Below, one piece after another: positions 7,499 to 14,630 of a DNA stretch of 27,230 nt (position 1 is its first letter; each line of letters opens with the position of its first letter). Under the pieces are notes generated by a model that saw only the letters and a list, made by a program, of their open reading frames with translations, did no database searches and was not told the DNA's origin. This stretch comes from Nitrospirota bacterium. GTDB lineage: Bacteria; Nitrospirota; JACRHJ01. The stretch is from the NCBI GenBank assembly GCA_027328825.1, contig DAHWTK010000008.1, positions 1-27,230 on the forward strand. Reading direction: 5' to 3'. Both the position numbers and the translations under genes were made by a program.

Positions 7499-7546
7499 GG
7501 AATGCGGCGAGTTTTTATCATTCCGAAGCGGAGCGAAGAATCCGCC
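7499..7546. repeat. Dispersed-repeat-like palindrome in the rpsH-rplF spacer
   Basis: GGAATG (7499-7504) and CATTCC (7519-7524) form an inverted repeat. The right part, beginning CATTCCGAAGCGGAGCGAAG, forms GCGGA/TCCGC (7528-7532 with 7541-7545). This segment resembles short dispersed repeats with the core CATTC(C/T)GAGCGGAGCGAAGAATC that recur in intergenic DNA of several Gram-negative and uncultivated lineages. That identification is from memory; copy number in this genome cannot be judged from one window. Confidence 0.4.
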
Positions 7547-7580
7547 TTAATAAGTTAGGGAACCGGTAAGGGAGTTTAAA

Positions 7581-8117
7581 ATGTCCAGGATAGGCAAAAA
7601 ACCTGTGGAGATACCGGCTGGCGTAGAGGTGAAGCTATCCGGCAGCAACCTGCGAGTAAAAGGCCCCAAGGGTGAACTCGTGAGGGATTTTCACCCGAAG
7701 ATGGCCATAAGGCAGGATGGTAAATCGATCATCGTGGAAAGGGCTTCCGATCACAGGTTCGACCGTTCGCTCCACGGGCTGACCAGGACCTTGATAAATA
7801 ACATGGTCTCAGGCGTTACAAAGGGCTTTGACAGGGTTCTGGAAATAAACGGTGTGGGATACAAGGCCGAGGTAAAGGGCAGCACGCTCGTCCTCAGCAT
7901 GGGCTACTCCCATCCTGTTAACTTCGAGTTGCCGAAGGGCGTTTCCGCTTCCGTGGACAAGGCAACCACCATAAAGCTTTCAAGCATCGACAAAGAATTG
8001 CTGGGCCAGGTGGCCGCAAACGTTCGCGCGGTCAGAAAGCCGGAGCCTTACAAGGGCAAGGGTATAAAATACTTAGAAGAGACAATACTCCGTAAGGAAG
8101 GGAAGAAGGGTAAATAA
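7581..8117 (+). CDS. rplF: 50S ribosomal protein L6
   Basis: L6 lies at the base of the L7/L12 stalk near the sarcin-ricin loop. It has 178 residues with two related domains: SRIGKKPVEIPAGVEV at the N-terminus, LEINGVGYKAEVKG at the centre, and the C-terminal signature KPEPYKGKGIKYLEE. ATG start after AAGGGAG. rplR begins 1 nt after the stop, so the two are tightly coupled. Confidence 0.97.
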   Translation: MSRIGKKPVEIPAGVEVKLSGSNLRVKGPKGELVRDFHPKMAIRQDGKSIIVERASDHRFDRSLHGLTRTLINNMVSGVTKGFDRVLEINGVGYKAEVKGSTLVLSMGYSHPVNFELPKGVSASVDKATTIKLSSIDKELLGQVAANVRAVRKPEPYKGKGIKYLEETILRKEGKKGK

Positions 8118-8118
8118 C

Positions 8119-8487
8119 ATGGGTTCCACGAACGATAGACTTGCCGGAAGGCAGAGAAGACAGGACAGGATAAGGAAAAAGGTTCATGGAACGACCTTGC
8201 GTCCCAGGCTGAACGTGTTCCGGAGCGCCTCGAATATCTATGCTCAGGTCATAGACGACGCGAAAGGTATTACCATAACCGCCGCATCCACGCTGGACAA
8301 GGAAGTCAGGGAAGGACTTAAGTCGAGCGGAAACGTAGACGCGGCGAAGATGGTTGGAGCCGCAGTAGCAAAAAAAGCCATCGAAAAGGGCGTAAAAGAC
8401 GTCATTTTCGACAGGGGCGGATATATATTTCATGGAAGAATTAAAGCCCTGGCCGATGCGGCGAGGGAGGCCGGTCTGAATTTTTGA
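8119..8487 (+). CDS. rplR: 50S ribosomal protein L18
   Basis: L18 binds 5S rRNA with L5 and L25. It has 122 residues, with a basic N-terminus (RQRRQDRIRKKVHGT), RPRLNVFRSASNIYAQVIDD, and the C-terminal FDRGGYIFHGRIKALADAAREAGL that defines the family. ATG start. A 13-nt gap with a strong AGGAGG leads to rpsE. Confidence 0.97.
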   Translation: MGSTNDRLAGRQRRQDRIRKKVHGTTLRPRLNVFRSASNIYAQVIDDAKGITITAASTLDKEVREGLKSSGNVDAAKMVGAAVAKKAIEKGVKDVIFDRGGYIFHGRIKALADAAREAGLNF

Positions 8488-8500
8488 CAGGAGGAATTAA

Positions 8501-9001
8501 TTGGAAAAGTACGAAGCCGAAGGCTCCAGTTTCAAGGACAAGGTGATCCACATAAACAGGGTGGCCAAGGTCGTCAAGGGCGGTCGAAGGTTCTCCTTTT
8601 CGGCGCTTGTCGTAGTTGGAGACGGCGAGGGTAGCGTCGGCATAGGCAAGGGTAAGGCCGTCGAAGTGCCGGTTGCTATACAGAAGGCGGTCGAGCGCGC
8701 AAAGAAGAGCATGGTGAGAATGGCGCTCAAGGATACGACCATTCCGCATGAGACGCTGGGGCATTTCGGCTCGGCAAAAGTCCTCTTAAAACCCGCTTCT
8801 CCGGGTACTGGACTTATTGCCGGCGGGGCCGTCAGGGCCATACTTGAGGTCGCCGGTGTTCATAATATATTGTCAAAGTCGCTTGGCAGCTCCAATCCGC
8901 ATAATGTGGCGAGGGCCACTCTCGAGGGGTTAAAGCAACTCAGGAACTCGGAGCAAATCGCCAGGCTTCGCGGCAAGACGGCGGAAGAAATAGCGTTATA
9001 A
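8501..9001 (+). CDS. rpsE: 30S ribosomal protein S5
   Basis: S5 functions at the mRNA entry site and in decoding accuracy. It has 166 residues with the double-stranded-RNA-binding-like N-terminal domain (INRVAKVVKGGRRFSFSALVVVGD) and the C-terminal part with GTGLIAGGAVRAILEVAGV and GSSNPHNVARATLEGL. The start is TTG at 8501 with AGGAGG at 8489-8494, six bases upstream, the strongest Shine-Dalgarno in the train. A 120-nt spacer without recognisable features precedes rpmD. Confidence 0.97.
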   Translation: MEKYEAEGSSFKDKVIHINRVAKVVKGGRRFSFSALVVVGDGEGSVGIGKGKAVEVPVAIQKAVERAKKSMVRMALKDTTIPHETLGHFGSAKVLLKPASPGTGLIAGGAVRAILEVAGVHNILSKSLGSSNPHNVARATLEGLKQLRNSEQIARLRGKTAEEIAL

Positions 9002-9108
9002 AGTGGACGGGAATTAAATAGGGCCGGAAGCGACGGTTTGGGATATGCGCCTGGAATAAAAAGGCCGGGTATTTAAAAACGAAGGGCCGAATATCTTAAC
9101 AGGAAGAC

Positions 9109-9113
9109 AGGAG
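9109..9113 (+). promoter_or_regulatory. Ribosome binding site deciding the rpmD start
   Basis: AGGAG is 8 nt before ATG 9122 but only 2 nt before ATG 9116, so the second ATG is preferred. Confidence 0.7.
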
Positions 9114-9121
9114 TCATGGTA

Positions 9122-9310
9122 ATGTCTGGAAGCATAAAGGTTAAACTGACGCGGAGTCCGATAGGCCATCCGGAGAAGCAGAGGAAAGTTCTGGCCGGTC
9201 TTGGACTTACGAAGATGAACAGCGTGGTCGTAAGGCAGGATACACCCCAGATTCGCGGTATGGTAAACAAGGTATCGCACCTGGTAAAGATAGTGGAGGA
9301 GGGGGTCTGA
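9122..9310 (+). CDS. rpmD: 50S ribosomal protein L30
   Basis: L30 is a small ferredoxin-fold-like protein of the 50S subunit. From ATG 9122 it has 62 residues, starting SGSIKVKLTRSPIGHPEKQR, with TLxGLGL-type core (VLAGLGLTKMNSVVV) and the C-terminal GMVNKVSHLVKIVEE. The start two codons upstream (ATG 9116) is less likely because of Shine-Dalgarno distance. The stop TGA and the rplO ATG share one base. Confidence 0.96.
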   Translation: MSGSIKVKLTRSPIGHPEKQRKVLAGLGLTKMNSVVVRQDTPQIRGMVNKVSHLVKIVEEGV

Positions 9311-9756
9311 TGAGGATAGAGGAACTGGCCCCGAATCCCGGGGCAAGAAAAAGCAGAAAAAGAGTAGGCAGGGGGCCCGGTTCCGGTCACGGACAGACCG
9401 CATGCAGGGGCGAAAAAGGGCAGAAATCCCGCGCGGGCGGCGCGAAAGGCCCCGGCTTCGAGGGTGGGCAGATGCCGCTTATCCGTAGGATACCGAAACG
9501 CGGATTTACCAATATTTTCCGCAAGGAATATGCGCTTATCAATCTGCGCGACATAGCGAAGCTCGAAGGCGTGGACGTGATAAGCCCGGAAGCCCTTTTC
9601 GATCAGGGTATAATAAAGAAACTCGGCGACGGCATAAAGATTCTTGGCCTTGGCGAACTGAAAAGGGCCGTGACGGTGCAGGCCCATAAATTTTCCAAAA
9701 GTGCCATCCAGAAGATAGAAGCCGCCGGAGGGCACGCAGAGGTAATACAGCTTTGA
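9310..9756 (+). CDS. rplO: 50S ribosomal protein L15
   Basis: L15 is a late-assembly 50S protein with an extended basic N-terminal arm. It has 148 residues. The N-terminal region is rich in Gly, Arg and Lys (RKRVGRGPGSGHGQTACRG), followed by GGQMPLIRRIPKRGFTN and a globular C-terminal part ending KIEAAGGHAEVIQL. ATG start fused to the rpmD stop. The stop overlaps the secY TTG start by 4 nt. Confidence 0.97.
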   Translation: MRIEELAPNPGARKSRKRVGRGPGSGHGQTACRGEKGQKSRAGGAKGPGFEGGQMPLIRRIPKRGFTNIFRKEYALINLRDIAKLEGVDVISPEALFDQGIIKKLGDGIKILGLGELKRAVTVQAHKFSKSAIQKIEAAGGHAEVIQL

Positions 9757-11051
9757 TTGAAAGCTTTAAAAACATATTCAAAATTCCGGAGCTGAAGAAG
9801 CGAATAATCTTTACGCTTGCGCTTCTCGTGGTCTACAGGATAGGTGGACATATCCCGACACCCGGAATAAACGGCGAAGAACTCTCAAAGTTCCTCCATG
9901 CCAATGCAGGGGCTTTGATGGGCTTTTTCGACATGTTCTCCGGTGGAGCGCTTTCAAGGGTTACCATCTTCGCGCTTGGTATAATGCCTTACATCAGCGC
10001 GTCAATTATCCTTCAGCTTCTGACGGTGGTCTTCCCGTATCTTGCACAACTCCAGAAGGAAGGGGAGCGCGGCAGGAAAAAGATAACGCAGTATACCCGC
10101 TACGGGACCATTGCCATCTCCCTGATACAGGCGTTTATGATTGCGATGGGCCTTGAGAGCATGCAGAACGGCGCTTTCATAACGAATCCCGGCTGGGGAT
10201 TCAGAATCATGACCATGATAACGCTCACCTGCGGTACGTCTTTTATCATGTGGCTGGGCGAGCAGATTACAGAGCGTGGCATCGGCAACGGCATATCGCT
10301 TATAATATTCGCGGGCATCGTATCCAGGCTCCCGAACGCCGTCATAGATACCGGCAGGCTTTTCAAGGCGGGCGAGCTTACGCTCTTTACCGTCCTGATT
10401 ATGCTTGTCATCATAGTTGCGGTTATTGCGGCTATAATATTCATGGAGCGCGGCCAGAGGAGGATACCTGTCCAGTATGCGAAAAGGCTGACCAGCGGCA
10501 GGATGACTGGCGGACAGAACACGCATATGCCTCTGAAGCTCAATACATCGGGCGTTATACCCCCTATATTCGCCTCCTCCATACTGATGTTCCCGGCGAC
10601 TCTTGCGGGTTTTTCCAACGCGCCATGGCTTGCCTGGCTTAAGGATCAACTGACCCACGGGGCGCTGCTCTATACCGTGCTGTACGTCGGGATGATAGTA
10701 TTCTTCGCATTTTTCTATACGGCGGTAGTGTTCAACCCGGTGGATGTGGCGGACAACATGAAGAAATACGGCGGGTTCATTCCTGGAATAAGGCCCGGGA
10801 AGAGCACCTCCGATTATATATACAAAGTGCTGAACAGGGTGACCTTCGGCGGAGCGATTTATCTCGCCATGGTCTGCGTATTGCCGGACATATTCTACAG
10901 GACGTTTCACATAAGTTTCTATTTTGGCGGGACTTCATTATTAATAGTGGTCGGTGTCGCCCTTGACACAATAAGCCAGGTTGAGACCCACTTAATCACC
11001 CGTCATTATGAGGGTTTCATGAAAGGCGTTCGCATCAAGGGGAGGAGATAG
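9753..11051 (+). CDS. secY: Protein translocase subunit SecY
   Basis: SecY is the pore of the Sec translocon in the inner membrane. The 432-residue protein has about ten hydrophobic transmembrane segments. Family motifs include GGHIPTPGINGE after TM1, LGIMPYISASIILQLL in TM2, the cytosolic loop KEGERGRKKITQYTRY, GNGISLIIFAGIVSRLP, and NTHMPLKLNTSGVIPPIFASS. The TTG start at 9753 overlaps the rplO stop and gives the expected cytosolic N-terminus IESFKNIFKIPELKKRI. adk follows after 7 nt. Confidence 0.97.
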   Translation: MIESFKNIFKIPELKKRIIFTLALLVVYRIGGHIPTPGINGEELSKFLHANAGALMGFFDMFSGGALSRVTIFALGIMPYISASIILQLLTVVFPYLAQLQKEGERGRKKITQYTRYGTIAISLIQAFMIAMGLESMQNGAFITNPGWGFRIMTMITLTCGTSFIMWLGEQITERGIGNGISLIIFAGIVSRLPNAVIDTGRLFKAGELTLFTVLIMLVIIVAVIAAIIFMERGQRRIPVQYAKRLTSGRMTGGQNTHMPLKLNTSGVIPPIFASSILMFPATLAGFSNAPWLAWLKDQLTHGALLYTVLYVGMIVFFAFFYTAVVFNPVDVADNMKKYGGFIPGIRPGKSTSDYIYKVLNRVTFGGAIYLAMVCVLPDIFYRTFHISFYFGGTSLLIVVGVALDTISQVETHLITRHYEGFMKGVRIKGRR

Positions 11052-11058
11052 AGCTATC

Positions 11059-11703
11059 ATGAGAATTATACTGCTTGGCCCTCCGGGGGCTGGAAAAGGT
11101 ACGCAGGCGAAGGACTTGGTTACGAAATACGGTATACCCCAGATATCGACCGGCGACATCCTCCGGAAGAACCTGGCGGACAAGACGCCGCTCGGTCTTG
11201 AGGCAAAAAAATACATGGATAAAGGCGAGCTGGTCCCGGATTCGGTAGTCGTCGGTATAGTCAGGGATCGTCTTAAAGAGAGTGATTGTAAAAAGGGTTA
11301 CATACTGGACGGCTTCCCCAGGACGGTCCCGCAGGCAGAGGCGCTCGACGCCGCGCTTGCCGAGATGAAAACGCCTATAGACAAGGTGCTCTCGATAGAA
11401 GTGCCCGATTCCGAGCTTGTAAAGAGGCTCGGGGGGCGCAGGACGTGCCGTAGCTGTCAGGCTGGATACCATGTCATGTTCAAGCCCTCGAAGAAGGAAG
11501 GCGTCTGCGATTCCTGTGGCGGCGAGCTCTATCAGAGGGACGACGACAAGGAAGAAGCCATAAAGAACCGCCTGAAGGTTTACATGGCATCCACCGCGCC
11601 GCTTATCGGATATTACAAGAACAAGGGTATGCTGGCGACGATTGACGGCGTCGGCGATATGAAGGTCATCCTTGACAGGATGGTAAAAGCCCTCAAAGGA
11701 TAG
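11059..11703 (+). CDS. adk: Adenylate kinase, zinc-lid type
   Basis: Adk interconverts ATP + AMP and 2 ADP. The 214-residue long form has the P-loop GPPGAGKGT at residues 7-15, the NMP-binding STGDILR, and DGFPRT at 84-89. The LID domain contains C130-x2-C133 and C150-x2-C153, the four-cysteine zinc site found in Gram-positive and several deep-branching Gram-negative enzymes but missing in E. coli. Placement between secY and map is a classic spc-operon arrangement. ATG start; map follows 2 nt after the stop. Confidence 0.98.
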   Translation: MRIILLGPPGAGKGTQAKDLVTKYGIPQISTGDILRKNLADKTPLGLEAKKYMDKGELVPDSVVVGIVRDRLKESDCKKGYILDGFPRTVPQAEALDAALAEMKTPIDKVLSIEVPDSELVKRLGGRRTCRSCQAGYHVMFKPSKKEGVCDSCGGELYQRDDDKEEAIKNRLKVYMASTAPLIGYYKNKGMLATIDGVGDMKVILDRMVKALKG

Positions 11704-11705
11704 AA

Positions 11706-12452
11706 GTGATAATCCTGAAGTCGTCGGAAGAGGTGGAAAAGGTCCGGGCGGCTTGCAGAATTGTCGCCGGTGCCCTCGCCAGACTCCGGGATATTATAAA
11801 ACCCGGCGTAACCACTCTGAGCCTGGATGCGGCTGCCGAGGAATATATACTGAAGCACGGCGGGAAACCGGCGTTCAAGGGCTACCTCGGATACCCCAAA
11901 AGCCTGTGCGCCTCGATTAACGAGGTGGTGGTGCATGGGATTCCTTCCGACAGGGTTCTGAAGGAAGGTGAAATAATAGGGCTGGACCTCGGAGCGGTGG
12001 TCGATGGGTTTTACGGAGACGCCGCTATAACCGTCCCGGTTGGCGATATATCAAACGAGCTGAAAAAGCTTCTGGAAGTAACGGAAGAGTCGCTTTACAA
12101 GGGGATAAAAAAAGCCGTTATCGGGAATCGCGTCTCGGATATATCCAACGCCGTGCAGGTTTTTACGGAATCATTCGGATATTCCGTAGTCCGCGAGTTT
12201 GTGGGGCACGGCATCGGAAGAAACTTGCACGAGGACCCGCAGGTTCCGAACTTCGGCCCTCCAGGTCAGGGGCCAAGGCTCAAAGCGGGAATGACAATTG
12301 CTATCGAGCCTATGATAAACATGGGGAAATCCGGCACGGTCATTATGAAGGACGGCTGGACCGCCGTTACGATAGACCGGATGCCGTCGGCCCATTTTGA
12401 GCATACAATTGCGGTTACCGAAAACGGGCCTGTAATATTAACTCTGGCATAG
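11706..12452 (+). CDS. map: Methionine aminopeptidase, type I
   Basis: Map removes the initiator methionine from nascent proteins. The 248-residue pita-bread-fold enzyme shows all five metal ligands: D94, D105, H168, E201 and E232, with catalytic-site H77 in EVVVHGIPS. It lacks an N-terminal extension, so it is the short type Ia-like form. The GTG start at 11706 lies 2 nt after the adk stop, with AAAGGA at 11695-11700. A 131-nt spacer to infA follows, containing a 15-bp imperfect dyad centred near 12534. Confidence 0.97.
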   Translation: MIILKSSEEVEKVRAACRIVAGALARLRDIIKPGVTTLSLDAAAEEYILKHGGKPAFKGYLGYPKSLCASINEVVVHGIPSDRVLKEGEIIGLDLGAVVDGFYGDAAITVPVGDISNELKKLLEVTEESLYKGIKKAVIGNRVSDISNAVQVFTESFGYSVVREFVGHGIGRNLHEDPQVPNFGPPGQGPRLKAGMTIAIEPMINMGKSGTVIMKDGWTAVTIDRMPSAHFEHTIAVTENGPVILTLA

Positions 12453-12583
12453 GTAATCCGTTTCGGGCCAGGCAGGTATTTTGCGCGCCACTAAGCAAGA
12501 CGGCAATATTAACTGCGATATGTAACGACTGGCAGCCTGTCGCTTAAGGTTGCGCTGTAATGACCGAAAAATAAAGGAACCTA

Positions 12584-12802
12584 ATGGCCAAGGAAGACGC
12601 GATTGAAGTGCAGGGTAAAATACTGGAAACCCTGCCGAACGCGATGTTCCGGGTAGAGCTCGATAACGGACATGTTGTGCTCGCTCATATTTCCGGTAAG
12701 ATGAGAATGCACTTCATAAAAATACTTCCGGGCGACAGGGTTACAGTGGAGCTTTCTCCTTACGACTTGACCAGGGGCAGAATAACATACAGGTTCAAAT
12801 AG
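12584..12802 (+). CDS. infA: Translation initiation factor IF-1
   Basis: IF-1 occupies the A site of the 30S subunit during initiation. The 72-residue protein is a single S1/OB domain, essentially full consensus: AKEDAIEVQGKILETLPNAM, the VLAHISGKMRMHFIKILPGD core, and YDLTRGRITYRFK at the end. ATG start with AAAGGA 5-6 nt upstream. Its last codons plus stop lie inside a 12-bp sequence that is directly repeated 82 nt downstream. Confidence 0.98.
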   Translation: MAKEDAIEVQGKILETLPNAMFRVELDNGHVVLAHISGKMRMHFIKILPGDRVTVELSPYDLTRGRITYRFK

Positions 12803-12883
12803 GGGAGCGGTTTGCAGGGCGTGATATGCGGCAGGCCGTCCTTAAGGCGCGTCAGGGAACGGGATAAGACGCAGGTTCAAATA
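12790..12883 (+). repeat. 12-bp direct repeat flanking the infA-rpmJ spacer
   Basis: CAGGTTCAAATA occurs at 12790-12801 (end of infA) and again at 12872-12883, start to start 82 nt. The coordinates span both copies and the DNA between. The first copy includes the penultimate infA codons; the second is noncoding. It suggests a small duplication or an insertion flanked by duplicated sequence. Confidence 0.5.
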
Positions 12884-12896
12884 AGAGGGTTCAATC

Positions 12897-13010
12897 ATGA
12901 AAGTCCGTTCGTCGGTAAAAAAGATCTGCGACAAGTGCAAGATCATAAAAAGAAAAGGCACAGTTCGGGTCATTTGCGTGAACCCGAGACACAAACAGCG
13001 GCAGGGTTAA
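12897..13010 (+). CDS. rpmJ: 50S ribosomal protein L36
   Basis: L36 is the smallest 50S protein. The 37-residue product begins MKVRSSVKKICDKCK and ends RHKQRQG. It is the zinc-binding form, with ligands C11, C14, C27 and H32. The ATG at 12897 follows a GAGGG motif. The gene lies in its conserved place between infA and rpsM, 19 nt before rpsM. A longer open frame on the same strand overlapping it in another phase shows no family features and is disregarded. Confidence 0.96.
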   Translation: MKVRSSVKKICDKCKIIKRKGTVRVICVNPRHKQRQG

Positions 13011-13029
13011 CCAGCCCAAGGAGGGTGCA

Positions 13030-13407
13030 TTGGCAAGGATTGCAGGCGTTGACCTGCCAAGAGAAAAAAGGATTGAAATAGGCCTCACCTATATCTTCGG
13101 GATAGGACGCGCCTCGTCGCATAAAATCCTGGCAGAGTCGGGGGTAAGCCCGGACACGAGGGTAAAGGACCTTACCGAGGCGGAAGTTAACCGCATCAGA
13201 GAGGCAATCGACAAGTCTTTTAAGGTCGAGGGCGACCTTCGCAGGGATCGCACCATGGCCATAAAGAGGCTTATGGATATCGGTTGCTACAGGGGGCTCA
13301 GGCACAGGAAAGGGATGCCGGTTCGCGGCCAGAGGACAAAGACGAACGCGCGCACCCGCAAGGGGCCGAAACGCACTGTAGCCGGCAAGAAGAAGGCCGT
13401 GAAGTAA
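13030..13407 (+). CDS. rpsM: 30S ribosomal protein S13
   Basis: S13 is at the top of the 30S head and contacts P-site tRNA and the 50S subunit. It has 125 residues. It begins ARIAGVDLPREKRIEIGLTY, has the helix-two-turn-helix region (IFGIGRASSHKIL) and the basic C-terminal signature RGLRHRKGMPVRGQRTKTNA. The start is TTG at 13030 with AAGGAGGG at 13018-13025. A 101-nt structured spacer follows before rpsK. Confidence 0.97.
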   Translation: MARIAGVDLPREKRIEIGLTYIFGIGRASSHKILAESGVSPDTRVKDLTEAEVNRIREAIDKSFKVEGDLRRDRTMAIKRLMDIGCYRGLRHRKGMPVRGQRTKTNARTRKGPKRTVAGKKKAVK

Positions 13408-13411
13408 TAAA

Positions 13412-13472
13412 ATCCGTGTTCGTGCGGCGGCGGTTTAGTTGCGGAACTTGCGATATGACGCGAAGCACGGAT
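13412..13472 (+). promoter_or_regulatory. Candidate structured mRNA element between rpsM and rpsK
   Basis: ATCCGTG (13412-13418) pairs with CACGGAT (13466-13472). After a one-base bulge (G13465), TTCG (13419-13422) pairs with CGAA (13461-13464), and a G-U plus a G-C pair continue the stem, giving about 13 base pairs. Inside the loop AGTT-GCGG-AACT (13437-13448) forms a second perfect small hairpin. A second possible partner for the 5' arm, CACGGGATT, lies at 13480-13488, so two exclusive pairings are conceivable. Function is unknown; autoregulation by a ribosomal protein such as S4 is only a hypothesis. Confidence 0.4.
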
Positions 13473-13508
13473 ACGAATCACGGGATTTAACGAAAATCAG
13501 GAGGTAAA

Positions 13509-13898
13509 ATGGCAGGGCCTAAAAGAAGCGGTCCGAAGAAGGAGAAGAAGAATATACCGACAGGAGTTGTGCATATCTTTGCCTCCTTTAACAACACTAT
13601 CGTGTCCGTAACCGACCAGAACGGGAACGTCGTGTGCTGGTCGAGCGCCGGCAACCAGGGTTTCAAAGGCTCTAGGAAGAGCACTCCTTTTGCCGCACAG
13701 ATGGCCTCTGAGAACGCCGGAAAAAAGGCGATGGACCAGGGCATGAGGAGCGTCGAGGTCTGGGTAAAGGGGCCGGGCGCCGGGAGGGAATCCGCCATAA
13801 GGGCCCTTCAATCCGCTGGGCTGGATATTTCGGCGATACGGGACGTGACGCCTATACCGCACAACGGGTGCCGACCGCCCAAAAGGCGAAGGGTTTAA
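13509..13898 (+). CDS. rpsK: 30S ribosomal protein S11
   Basis: S11 forms part of the 30S platform and mRNA exit region. It has 129 residues, the usual length. Conserved segments: HIFASFNNTIVSVTDQNGNV, WSSAGNQGFKGSRKSTPFAA, VWVKGPGAGRESAIRALQSAGL and the C-terminal DVTPIPHNGCRPPKRRRV. ATG start with AGGAGG 5 nt upstream. Preceded by the structured 101-nt spacer and followed 32 nt later by rpsD. Confidence 0.98.
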   Translation: MAGPKRSGPKKEKKNIPTGVVHIFASFNNTIVSVTDQNGNVVCWSSAGNQGFKGSRKSTPFAAQMASENAGKKAMDQGMRSVEVWVKGPGAGRESAIRALQSAGLDISAIRDVTPIPHNGCRPPKRRRV

Positions 13899-13930
13899 CA
13901 TAAAGATTTAGCTGACACAGGAGGGAAATT

Positions 13931-14557
13931 TTGGCGAGATATACGGGTCCTGTCTGCAGGCTGTGCAGGAGGGAGACCATCAAGCTTTTTCTGAAAGGCG
14001 ACCGCTGTTTTACCGAGAAATGTTCGGTCGATCGCAGGACTTATGCGCCCGGACAGCACGGTCAGGGCAGGGCCAAGGTATCCGACTACGGCGTGCAGCT
14101 CCGCGAGAAGCAGAAGGTCCGCCGGATTTACGGCGTACTGGAACAGCAGTTCAGGGGCTATTACCTCAAAGCCGCCCGCATGAAGGGCGTTACGGGCGAA
14201 AACCTGCTGCAACTCCTTGAGCGCCGGCTCGATAACGTTATATTCAGGCTGGGCCTCGGCGCATCCCGTAAAGAAGCGAGGGTGCTGGTTTCCCACGGGC
14301 ATTTCCTGATAAACGGCAGGGCGGTCAATATACCTTCCTATATCGTCAGGGTCGGGGACGAAATATCCCTGAGCGACAAGAGCAAGGCGTCGCTCAAGTT
14401 CCAGGAACTGGCGGGCGCATTGGAGAGGAAGGGCCTGCCGGGCTGGCTGGAACTGGACAAGCAGAATATGAAGGGTAAAGTCCTGTCCGCGCCTTCGAGG
14501 GAGGACATCGCATTGCCGATAAATGAGAACCTCATAGTCGAGCTTTACTCGAAATAA
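13931..14557 (+). CDS. rpsD: 30S ribosomal protein S4, zinc-binding form
   Basis: S4 nucleates assembly of the 30S body and is the classical repressor of the alpha operon in E. coli. It has 208 residues. The N-terminus carries a Cys4 zinc knuckle (C9, C12, C26, C31), the arrangement known from Thermus S4 and absent in E. coli. The S4 RNA-binding domain is visible as RLDNVIFRLGLGASRKEARVLV... with GHFLINGRAVNIPS. The start is TTG at 13931 with AGGAGGG at 13919-13925. A 73-nt spacer with an imperfect hairpin precedes rpoA. Confidence 0.97.
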   Translation: MARYTGPVCRLCRRETIKLFLKGDRCFTEKCSVDRRTYAPGQHGQGRAKVSDYGVQLREKQKVRRIYGVLEQQFRGYYLKAARMKGVTGENLLQLLERRLDNVIFRLGLGASRKEARVLVSHGHFLINGRAVNIPSYIVRVGDEISLSDKSKASLKFQELAGALERKGLPGWLELDKQNMKGKVLSAPSREDIALPINENLIVELYSK

Positions 14558-14563
14558 AGAAGG

Positions 14564-14598
14564 AAGGACCGGGGCAATAAGGCTCACGGTCTCCTTTT
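14564..14598 (+). terminator. Weak attenuator-like hairpin before rpoA
   Basis: AAGGACCGGGGC (14564-14575) pairs with GCTCACGGTCTCCTT (14582-14596) through 12 pairs with two small bulges and a 6-nt loop; the 3' side ends in TTTT. It could be a partial terminator or processing site that lowers rpoA-rplQ expression. The bulges and short T-run make full termination unlikely. Confidence 0.3.
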
Positions 14599-14630
14599 AG
14601 AGTTTCAAAGAAACCGACAAGGAGAGGTTA

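Noticed and set aside
9002..9121. Possible extra small gene or promoter between rpsE and rpmD
   Set aside because: No start with Shine-Dalgarno gives a sensible peptide and no -35/-10 pair is evident.
12812..13081. An 89-codon open frame overlapping rpmJ and the rpsM start
   Set aside because: It is in another phase from rpmJ and rpsM, both strongly conserved, and has no family features.
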